This document shows positions 13,301-20,732 of a stretch of DNA of 64,000 nt, in pieces (position 1 is the stretch's first letter; each line of letters begins with the position of its first letter). The translations under genes and the position numbers were made by a program. The DNA comes from Diphasiastrum complanatum (lineage: Eukaryota > Streptophyta > Lycopodiopsida > Lycopodiales > Lycopodiaceae). The stretch lies in assembly GCA_029204225.1 (NCBI GenBank), contig CM055099.1:59122982-59186981 (forward strand), written 5' to 3'. The notes under the pieces were generated by a model. The model had not been told where the DNA came from. It saw nothing but the letters and a program-made list of their open reading frames with translations, and did not search any database.

Positions 13301-15588
13301 GTTGGGTGGTGAGGCACATGTCAGAATTTGTAGTGTTCCTAGTGCAACTTGGATCCATGTAGGGTTAGATCGTGAGAGAACAACACAATGATCAAAGTGG
13401 GAGGAGTATGTATGGAAGTATCTTTCAAATCGGGAATGGAGCTAAGTTCCAAACAATGGATGATTCTTTTTCATGGATCATGAACCAAAGAAGTGACCTC
13501 ATGTGTTTCTTCTTTTTGCATGAATATGTAATGAATTCAAATACAAATGTTTGCAAAAACAAGCTCTGTGCGGTTGGCTGTTGCTAGTACACAGCTAAAA
13601 CATTTCAAGATCGGGTCTCGCATGAGATCAATCTAGGATCGATTTGGAATGAACTATGGAATTGAAGAAGATGTGATTTCTTTACCATTCTGTGAGATCT
13701 AATTTTATGAGATTGGAAATGACATGCATGTTCATCTCTCCTAACAAAATAATATTGTAAGATAAAGTTTCGAGATCGTGACCCCTTGCATGAAGTTATG
13801 ACTCCATCTATGCTAAGGAACTTCTTCTTAATCAGCAAAAGGGTGGAATATTGGCCATATTAATATTAGTGCATGCAATTTGCATCAACAGGTATGAAAA
13901 TTAGTCATGCTTGTTGTCATATGCACACATTGTGGCTTTTCATCCAACAAAGATGGTGCATCCCCAATCATGGAAATCATGAAAGCTCGTTGAAAGAATA
14001 AAGGTCTAACAGTGGAATTGCTAGTCCTCATGCATAAGCCATAACAGTGTTTTGAAATGCATCCTTCATGCCCAATTTTGCCCTTCAATGATCTAAATAC
14101 TTTCTGATGAATTCTTTTCACTCTCATGCTCTATTTATTCATCCTCTTCAACGTGGGTTGCCTTTGACATTTATTGTGTCTTGTCTTCAAGAACAGAGAA
14201 TTTTAGAGGTTCTTAAAGGTCTTTCGGAAGAAATAGCATATTGTGGCAATCTCTCCTGTAGACATGGGTTGCTGGCTTGGGGAGGTGACACTTGAGGAAA
14301 GAAGAGTTCTGACAGGTTTAAGCACCAAGAGCTGGCTGTTGTTGAATCAAGAAGAGTTTCCTTCAAAGAAAAAAATTGTGAGAGCTACAGCAGCTTGCAA
14401 ATCACAATTGCACACCCAAGTGGCAAGCCCAAAGTGCCAAGTTTCTCACTTCTCTGGATGTGAAGGGTATTGGTCATGTCGAAGCACTAAGGAGTGAATC
14501 AATCAAATGTAGGCCTTTGACTTGAATATCCCCTTTCATGGTCTCCTATGTTATGGTAGCAACAACCACCCTTTTCGAAACTAGCTTCAATTTTCACCTT
14601 GATTGCTCATATTTGACCTCTTGCCTATGCTTCTTCAAATCCAAACAATTCCTAAAATATAACCAAACGAAGGTTTCACCACCTTCTAAGAGATGCTCAA
14701 AAAGTAGGCAAGTCTAAGGGTCCACGTCCTCGATGTGAGGCCCGCCACTATGCCATTTGGTCAGTTTGGTGACCACTATGCCTCGGGATTTTCATGAGTG
14801 ACTTGTCTTTGCCTTTGGTTACCTTTTGGGAACATATTCTAAGTTGGCTTTCGAGTTGGTTGTGATTCCTGGTTTTCGTAAGTTTGAATGGTTAGGCTTG
14901 TTGCATTATCTAAGTTGGCTTTTTAATGAGTTCATGTCGGATGAATGTTAGACTTAAGCATGTCTTGGGAAACTGCTCAAGTCCCAGTGCCCTTTGATGC
15001 ACCGGTGCAACTACAGCTGAACAAATGCGAGACAAAAGGACTTATAACCTCACAAATCACAATACATACACAATATACAACTTTAAGGCAATTATCACAA
15101 GCAATAGCAATAATATAGGGAAGTGCTCACATTTATGCAGCCAGCCACAACAGCCGCACTCTAGGACTTCTTAATCAATACACTCGGAGTCTGGACATAT
15201 AATCTAAAAAACTCAATTAGCATACTCTTCATATTCCAATAAGTGAGGACACTCAACAACTGAGAAAGCCACAATTTCTTCCAACTTGTTCTGGCAAACG
15301 TGCCCCTGCACTCATGAAGGCTACCTGAAGCTTTATTGTAGTGAAACCATCTTTGTTGAAGCAAAGGCCTTTTTCAATCGCAGTTGTCCTTGCGACTGAT
15401 CTTTTGTCATTCAATATGTTCTGTATCCTCAGAGTACATTGGGAGGAAAAGTAAGAAAGAGCAGAGCATGATGAGAAGGGTTGAGACCCATTTCCTGAGA
15501 GGAAGGAATGTGAGGAGATTTTGCTGTACTTGGTGCTTCTCGAAGATAGTACATTCACTGTGATTATGCTCCCAGCTGCTGCTGCCAT
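570..15588 (-). CDS. MraY: Plastid-targeted MraY homologue (phospho-N-acetylmuramoyl-pentapeptide transferase), split gene
   Basis: MraY moves phospho-MurNAc-pentapeptide from UDP to a polyprenyl phosphate in a membrane, making lipid I of peptidoglycan; plant homologues are plastid proteins. Coding exons on the minus strand are 15588-15325, 8455-8312, 6904-6744, 6448-5995, 5842-5778, 5598-5405, 1169-961 and 752-570. All junctions are GT..AG, the phases agree, and they total 1674 nt (557 aa). Residues 1-60 are Ser/Ala-rich with no acidic residue, like a transit peptide. Family motifs follow in order: [12 protein letters not shown] (269-280), the Asp pair in GLLDDG (319-320), [12 protein letters not shown] (398-409), [12 protein letters not shown] with the catalytic Asp 457, and [11 protein letters not shown] (His 521-523). 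The middle and end are hydrophobic, as expected for about ten membrane helices. All key residues are intact, so the gene looks functional. A possible extra exon (12569-12462) would add 36 residues. Exons 4-8 are firm; the N-terminal exons are inferred from phase and splice sites. Confidence 0.9.
961..1169 (-). CDS. MraY: MraY exon 7: catalytic GDTGS motif
   Basis: A 209-nt exon from TTCTTTTAG|CT to CTACAG|GTACCT. It contains [16 protein letters not shown], then [19 protein letters not shown], the third signature with the Asp required for catalysis in bacterial MraY. It ends ETISVILQ, in phase for exon 8. A CT microsatellite lies about 75 bp upstream in the intron. Confidence 0.94.
1246..1309. 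repeat. (CT)n microsatellite followed by CA repeats
   Basis: About 32 uninterrupted CT units, then a short CA/CG-interrupted tract to about 1330. It lies in intron 6 of MraY close to the acceptor of exon 7. Confidence 0.97.
1750..3311 (+). pseudogene. Ty3/gypsy pol relic inside an MraY intron
   Basis: The first frame has LIPGAHP, then [18 protein letters not shown] and IDYRALN of a gypsy RT. After a frameshift near 2185 the second frame carries [33 protein letters not shown] and the catalytic box YFDDILVYS, then RNase H ([23 protein letters not shown]). Directly afterwards it jumps to the end of the integrase core ([27 protein letters not shown]) and stops at 3311. Gag, protease and most of integrase are missing, so there is an internal deletion between RNase H and integrase. 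It lies antisense to MraY and should be spliced out. Confidence 0.9.
3312..3684. other. Intron sequence between two retroelement relics
   Basis: Probably the decayed 3' part of the preceding gypsy relic. No motif could be named. Confidence 0.3.
3685..4371 (+). mobile_element. Ty1/copia LTR (5' LTR of a truncated element)
   Basis: It begins TGTCTAAAATAGTGAACTC and runs to the primer site at 4373. It matches, in opposite orientation, the LTR at 44745-45405: both contain TGAACTC(C/T)TGCAAC near the start, a CCAGTTGGCAG / CCAACTGGCAG block, and CTGCCAACGAGCA later. So two members of one family lie 41 kb apart. The exact 3' edge is uncertain by a few bases. It lies inside intron 6 of MraY. Confidence 0.8.
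4373..4384 (+). other. Primer-binding site, tRNA-iMet type
   Basis: TGGTATCAGAGC is complementary to the 3' end of plant initiator-methionine tRNA. It lies immediately after the LTR and fixes its orientation as plus. Confidence 0.9.
4410..4508 (+). pseudogene. Copia gag start, truncated
   Basis: An ATG 26 bp after the primer site opens [20 protein letters not shown], followed within 33 codons by TGA. The position and the Trp-containing opening resemble the N-terminus of copia gag. Nothing of pol follows, so the element is a 5' truncated piece. Confidence 0.5.
4565..5404. other. MraY intron 6, no feature recognised
   Basis: AT-rich with short TTCTTT runs near 5220. No protein similarity was seen on either strand. 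Confidence 0.4.
5405..5598 (-). CDS. MraY: MraY exon 6: NLTDGLDG active-site loop
   Basis: A 194-nt exon from TTTACAG|G to CCTG|GTATGC. It encodes [16 protein letters not shown], a helix, then [16 protein letters not shown], the family's second signature with conserved Asn and Asp residues, then another helix ending LPISP. The last base begins an Ala codon completed in exon 7, across a 4.2-kb intron full of retroelement pieces. Confidence 0.93.
5778..5842 (-). CDS. MraY: MraY exon 5 (short)
   Basis: A 65-nt exon between CTTGGCAG|GTT and AT|GTATGT. It reads [20 protein letters not shown] and then completes an Arg codon, leaving AT for a Met codon finished by the next exon. The hydrophobic stretch fits a transmembrane helix after the DD loop. 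Confidence 0.88.
5995..6448 (-). CDS. MraY: MraY exon 4: first helices and DD motif
   Basis: This is the largest exon, with 151 full codons. The acceptor is TTGTTGCAG|G and the donor CAG|GTATGA. It carries two to three hydrophobic helices, the cytoplasmic-loop signature KAGTPTLGG preceded by RKEGPSSHF, and the nucleotide/metal-binding Asp pair in [12 protein letters not shown]. These are diagnostic for the MraY branch of the polyprenyl-phosphate N-acetylhexosamine transferase family. Confidence 0.93.
6744..6904 (-). CDS. MraY: MraY exon 3 (acidic N-terminal linker)
   Basis: The acceptor TTTTCCTCTGTCCAG|GAT has a clear pyrimidine tract. The exon runs 161 nt and ends AAG|GTGTTA in phase 2. It encodes a hydrophilic segment ([19 protein letters not shown] onward) ending in ASQAIGSKQ. 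The split Arg codon AG|G joins precisely to LGEATLYTT of exon 4, where the first membrane helix begins. Confidence 0.8.
6905..8311. other. MraY intron 2, no feature recognised
   Basis: Low-complexity AT-rich sequence, especially 7780-7960. No open frame with recognisable similarity was found. Confidence 0.4.
8312..8455 (-). CDS. MraY: MraY exon 2 (N-terminal linker)
   Basis: This exon has 48 codons, phase 0 at both ends. The acceptor is ACTAGCATTTAG|GAG and the donor is GCACAG|GTTGAT. The encoded stretch ([16 protein letters not shown] onward) is hydrophilic and precedes the acidic linker of the next exon. No conserved motif is present, as expected for the variable region between transit peptide and first membrane helix. 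The donor is the weakest splice site in the model; other GT sites just downstream are possible. Confidence 0.6.
8456..10840. other. Large MraY intron, left part, no feature recognised
   Basis: Short open frames here show no family motif. The right edge near 10500-10840 may be the decayed upstream part of the gypsy relic that follows. Confidence 0.35.
10845..11560 (+). pseudogene. Highly decayed Ty3/gypsy RT relic in an MraY intron
   Basis: Fragments appear in order across several frames: [16 protein letters not shown], then [20 protein letters not shown] and QALNKLQ of the RT fingers, then [17 protein letters not shown], then [17 protein letters not shown] (thumb region). The catalytic FDD block has become FGKF. 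It is clearly older than the relic at 1.75-3.3 kb and has no LTRs. Confidence 0.75.
11561..15324. other. Large MraY intron, right part
   Basis: Apart from the candidate exon at 12462-12569 I recognise nothing. A stretch at 12890-13340 has higher GC and could be an old LTR, but no boundaries or partner were found. Confidence 0.35.
12462..12569 (-). CDS. Candidate additional MraY exon
   Basis: An open 36-codon segment lies between a strong acceptor (TTTGTTTTACATGCAG, just above 12569) and a good donor (AAG|GTTTGTG, at 12462/12461). It starts and ends in phase 0, so it would fit exactly between exon 1 and the exon at 8455 without changing frame. The peptide begins [15 protein letters not shown] and has no recognised motif. 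It could be an N-terminal linker exon, an alternatively used exon, or chance. Transcript reads would decide. Confidence 0.4.
15325..15588 (-). CDS. MraY: MraY exon 1: start codon and transit peptide
   Basis: This exon has 88 codons, from ATG at 15588 to a donor CAG|GTAGCC. The start was chosen because an in-frame TGA lies four codons upstream. The peptide opens [20 protein letters not shown] and is rich in Ser, Thr and Arg. Its first acidic residue is Asp 61, which fits a chloroplast transit peptide. Its link to the MraY core rests on phase 0 at the donor and on position, not on a recognised family motif. The alternative is an unrelated upstream gene. Confidence 0.65.
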
Positions 15589-18500
15589 TATGTCTGATCA
15601 CCTGCCATCGTCCCATTGAATTAAACTAAATAATGCTAGACAATTCTTAGTTAAAAACTTAAAATATAAAATAAGAAAGCCCTCTGAAGCCAGGCTCCTT
15701 CTTAAGATTTAAGCTAAAAGCCCCTTCTTGAGGTTATGGGACGATTTCAATAACATAATAAGCATGAAAGTAGTAGCAAAACTAGCGACCCCACAAAGTA
15801 GGACAACTACATAATGTACAAGTAGGTTTCTAGACAAATCCAAAAGAGCTTTGCGAATCTAATCTGTTCCTTGCTGGCAATCCACCATAAAAAGTCAGAG
15901 CCTGCGGTCATATATGTTGATATACTTGCTGGATCTCATAATCTTGCCTTTGGATAGCAATGTGGCCTAGATAATATACTAACAAATGGGCAAGTAGGTG
16001 TAGAGAACATTCAAGCTATCAATCAACTATACTTTTAAGAAAAACTTTTGGCTGTTGTTGTAAAAACCTCAAATTTCTTTGTTATTGTAGGGCTTTAAAT
16101 CTCGTACATGTTCTGTTCTCAACATCATGCAGAAGTGCCAACGAGATGAAGATGGCAAAGGACAATGTCTTCTTGTTTCAATAAAGTTGCATAACAGTGT
16201 GACCTCCATCAACAAGAAAGCGATATGTAATTACCGCTAAAGTCCTAGTGTTCCACGACTTCATCCTACACAAACAGTTTTTTCAATCAATCTAACAAAT
16301 ACCCTTGCCTTTGCAAGAGAAGGCCAAGAGAAGTGTCCTTTCTTATTGCCTATTTTGAATGCACATCTTCATTCTTCTATGTGACAGCCAACTTGTAAGT
16401 GAGGCAAGTTCACTTCAATTGTCTTACAAAGAAGTGGTCTCTGATTGCCTGCCTATGAATTAGATATATTTTCATTCTTCTATGTCACAGCCCATGAGTT
16501 TATGAGAAAAGGCCCAACAACCTGCGTGTTTACCAATCTCATCCACAGCAATTGTGACAGCAGAAAACAGATAAAGGCACACATACTTGTCAATTTTTTT
16601 CAATTTGTGTAACGCAAGAAATTTGTCTTTTTAAGCAGCCACTGCTCTAATGCTTGGAAGAGGCAAACTGTTGCCGTAGTGAATCCAGAACCCTCCAAAT
16701 GATGCTTTGCAAATGTGCAGATCGCCGAAAGGAAAAGAAAACTCGAAGCAGATGGCTAGCTATATACACACAGAAAAAGAAAAAATAGCACCGCAGCTAC
16801 AAGCACTTATGGACGATAACTGGGAGAGCGGATCGAATAAAGTGCAATGCTATAAGAGTATGAACAAAGGGGAAGCGAGCTTGTCCCAAAAAACAGCAAT
16901 GCCATCATAAAAAACTCAAAACGGAACGCCTTGCTCCTTTTGAATAAATGCTTAATCCCCTTGTGCCTTTTCTCTCATGCCCCACAATTTTTAAGGCTTG
17001 GCAAGTGACATGAAGCATGAATGGACCACCCTCTTTAGCACATGACTAATGGGTCTACAATGTTGCATGGCTATTGGTCACTGCAATTTTTGTCCTACCA
17101 TGGAGTGAGTTCAAATCTCTATCATGCCATTGGTTCAGTTTCCTTAAGTTCTCTCAAGACAACTCAAAATACAATCTCATGGAACCACTTTCATTTGCCC
17201 TTACGTGATGAGGGATCCATGCCACATTATGTGTCACGTCATAAGTAGTGAGACAACTTAAATTAAAGTATGAAAACGAGGGATCCCTTCGCTTATGCGA
17301 TGGAGCACTAAGATAAATTAGCAAGCAATCAAGTGCAAAAACACCTTAAAATTGGATTGCAACTTAAAGACAAAGCTTGTCCTTCATGTTATGAGACCGA
17401 CAACCACTCTACTCTTTGGTTACATTTGGACATCATTCATTGACACCTAGCCTTCCTCCTCTATAAACCTTTTATATTTGCAACTCCCTCTTTATCAAGA
17501 CCCATTCAATCAATACTTAGTAACATGTCCCTCAATGCTCCTCTCGACACACAAGCATGATACATCTAATTAGCTCGAATTGGTCTCTGAACATCACAAA
17601 AGGAATCTTCATCATAATTCCCTCCTAATACTTAATACCATTGAAGAATGACACCTATTTGACCTTTATGTCTAAGATTCATACATATTTTCCACGCTGC
17701 TTATGACAAACAATGTCGTTATTGTATTGGATATTAATCTCACTTCGTTTGAGGATTCAACAAAACTGATCCTTTGCAAACAAACTACGTTTTTACATAT
17801 TTACACGTAGAAAATGATAGTCTTCATGAATGAACAAAGATTCACATAGTCTGGAGACATACACAAAGAACTAGAAAAATTTGTCGGAAGGCATAAATGT
17901 CGAAAAATATCAAGTCACAAAAATCCCAAGGTCATCGACATAAATCCCAAATCAAAAGGCATTGGTAGGCAAAAAAATCGACTTTGACCAATCAACGAGA
18001 ACACCAACTCAAAAAAATACCGATAGGCATTTTTTAGCACTTTCATGGTACCACACAAAATGTAGCTCTTGCTCTACCTAGGCTAATTTAATCGTCGCTT
18101 TTGAGTAAAGGCCACTTGCGAATCCAAAAATCAACTTACCAATGTATGTATAGCATAATTCTACGACCTTCAAGCTGTAGTTGACTACAGTATTGTTCAT
18201 GCTCCATGAACCTCATTTCACTAGTTTAAATTGTTGTTATCTGATAACAGCTTCTTGTAATATAAACTAGTTACCATTTTTCTATATATAGAGGTTTCTA
18301 ACAAAGGCGCAGGCACTCTCCCAAGAGTGTGTATACATGTTGTAGATTCACGCTTTCTATAACATTTTCATAGTAGCTAATAGTTCTATTCATTAGTAAT
18401 TCATTCCAACAATCTACTATGATGTAATTTTTTGAACCAATAATTTGCATGAAGATATTTATGCTCCCATCACTATTATTTGTAGATTGTTGATCAGTCT

Positions 18501-19020
18501 TAAACCACATTGATTCAGCGCATGGTGGTCTATGACACCTCAAACACTACTCTATGTTCTAATTTATTTGTTATGTTTTTTCTATTTGGAGTGATCATGT
18601 CTTCATAATAAAGCACAAATAATTCTGACTTTGTGCAGGATGATTCTTGCTTGAAATTATAATGATCCACAGTAACTCCAAATTTTAGTTTAGAGTGATT
18701 CATGATGCATCCTAGTCGTTATTGAAAGAGCAGATATCATCCAAATTAGATCAAAATTAATAGCACTACAATCGTTCATCTCTAGGCTATAAATGCAAAT
18801 TCTTTTTATCTGCGTCTTAGCCATATACGTCTACATAAGCCTCAATCGCAAATCTCATCATACGTTTATGTAAATATGGTGTACTGCATATACTCTCATT
18901 ATGTTCATGGAGACTATATATGAAATTCTATATAGTATCACACATAGCAAATCAAAGCACTCTATTGCATAAACGTAATAGAGCCATAACTCTTAGTTTT
19001 GGTATAGACAATTTGCACTC
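15589..19020. other. Upstream flank of MraY, no gene seen
   Basis: This 3.4-kb stretch should include the MraY promoter and 5' untranslated region. Only short unsupported open frames occur, such as 16707-16910. No retroelement motif was recognised. Confidence 0.4.
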
Positions 19021-19025
19021 ATGAA

Positions 19026-19605
19026 GGATCCTAAAACAAGATTTATGTTGGGGAGAACTCCTGTGCATGGCAGAGCTTGGTTGGCTTGCCAGACAAGCCT
19101 ATGTGGTAGCCTGCGACATGCTTGCATGGCAGACATCAGCAGACCTGTATGGCCTGTCATGCAAGCCTATGGTAGGTTTGTGTGGCTTGCCATGTGGCAA
19201 CTTTCGTGCCCACCTATATATCTCTCTCTCCGGGTCCACTCAAGCCTACGTGGCAGAGCTTGGCTTGCCATACAAGCCTATGGTAGGCCTACATGGCTTG
19301 CCACATGGCAAGCCTCAAACCTGCATGATTTGCCATGTGGCAGACCTACGTGGCTTGCCACATGGCAGTGTGTGACAGGCTTGGTAGATAGCATACCGCA
19401 TAGGTAGAGCATTGTTTGCTTGCAAGCCTATGATGGGCCTATGTGGCTTGCCACTTGGCTACATTATTTGCCATGTGGCAGCCATACATGACTTGTCACA
19501 TGGTAGCCTATCACAGGCTTGGTAGATAACATGCCTATGTGGCCTGTTACACAAGCCTATGGTAGGCCTACGTGGCTTGCCATGTGGCAGCTTTTGAGCC
19601 CCCAC
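19026..19605. repeat. Degenerate minisatellite built on GGCCTACGTGGCTTGCCAC
   Basis: The array repeats variants of a core (AAGCCTATGGTAGGCCTA, YGTGGCTTGCCACRTGGCA) about a dozen times, separated by AGCTTTYGAGCCC and GACAGGCTTGGTAGATAG modules. Part of each core is self-complementary around GCCACGTGGC. It ends 12 bp before the LTR at 19618. The same sequence family recurs at 55180-56234. Confidence 0.9.
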
Positions 19606-19617
19606 CTCTTTCTATGT

Positions 19618-19883
19618 TGTTAAAAGTCAATGATAAACTTCATTGTTACACTTCCTAGTTACTGTTTACAATGTACTTTATTACTAGCTGTAACTAGCCA
19701 TAGGCTAGTCTAGTAGTCTACTCCTAGGTTCTCCCTCTCTATCAGGGTTCAGGGTTTATATGTACATTTAACATTCAGTAGGTGTTAGTGTGTGATAGAG
19801 TGATATTGTGTGTTCTTCTTTCGTCTCCCTACTTGGTGATTGTTTATTGTGAATGCTTGATGTTGCATTTCTGATTGTTGGCA
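19618..19883 (+). mobile_element. 5' LTR of copia element (19.6-23.8 kb)
   Basis: A 266-bp LTR with ends TGTTA..GGCA. It is directly followed by the primer site and is nearly identical to 23602-23838 over most of its length (for example ACTTCATTGTTACACTTCCT in both). Confidence 0.93.
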
Positions 19884-19895
19884 TGGTATCAGAGC
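19884..19895 (+). other. Primer-binding site, tRNA-iMet type
   Basis: TGGTATCAGAGC starts at the first base after the LTR. Confidence 0.93.
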
Positions 19896-20424
19896 TACGA
19901 TAGTCTTGCGTGCCTGATCAGTGGATACAGCTTGTCACAGGCTCCGCAACAAAGTGAGAAAGTCCTTCACAGGAGGTGAAAGCCTGGAAGGACAAAAACA
20001 GCTGGAAGAAATCCTTCTTGATGTATTTTGTAGGTTTTGGAGCTCACAGTTATTAGTGGGGAACAAAGACATAGTCCTGGAGGCATCGGAAAGGCCAGGG
20101 CAGCATCAGATAGATTGAAAATTTGTTGAGTGGGAAAAGTTTTACAATATTTTTTTTTAGTCTTTGTGAAAAGTGTCATTTGTCAGAGAGTTGTGCCAAG
20201 AAATCTCTCATTTGTTTGTTTGGGGTACTACAAATCACACCAAACAGTGTCTAGTACTGCCATTTAGAGCTTTGAGGCTTCATACCTTTCACATTACTAA
20301 TATCTGTCTGTTTGAACGATCACTCGTTTCGAAATCTAAGCAAAGAGGAGGCAACGTAGCCGTCGCGTCGAAGTAGGGAATCTGAAATATTCCCTCTGAA
20401 AGTTCTTATATTCTCTCTTTTTTC

Positions 20425-20672
20425 CGTACCAATATCGGATACAAGCGCGCTAGCTGAAGAGAAACTCGAGCAGTCGCACATCCGCGCTCCAGTCCGATAT
20501 TGTCTGTACCGATATCAGATCCAAGTGGACGAGCTAAAGAAAATTCCGAGCAGTTGTACATCCGCGCTCCAATCCGATATCGCATCCTCCAATATCGGAT
20601 CCACGCGCACAAGTTAAAGAGGATCCTGAGCAGCCGTACTTCCGCGCTCCATTCCGATATCAGGTGTATAAC
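20425..20672 (+). repeat. Three-unit tandem array, 80-bp period, in the copia leader
   Basis: Units start at about 20425, 20505 and 20585 (CGTACC, TGTACC, TCCTCC anchors). Each opens with AATATCGGAT or GATATCAGAT, contains GAGCAGTCGCACATCCGCGC or a variant, and ends TCCGATAT. The array ends CAGGTGTATAA. The same array, with the same unit number and ends, lies on the minus strand at 34584-34835. Unit ends are inverted (ATATCGGA / TCCGATAT). It lies between the primer site and gag, and no function is known. Confidence 0.9.
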
Positions 20673-20732
20673 CAGAAAATATACAGTTCTGTGGTGTGAT
20701 AAATTACTTGATCCAAACTCATATGTTCAATA

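Noticed and set aside
12890-13340. Possible LTR in the first MraY intron
   Set aside because: No TG..CA ends, partner copy or primer site could be found.
16707-16910. Small Lys/Gln-rich open frame upstream of MraY
   Set aside because: No motif, no splice context and no neighbour to support it.
19026-19605. CRISPR-like spaced repeats
   Set aside because: Units are degenerate, spacers are not unique, and the genome is a plant; it is a minisatellite.
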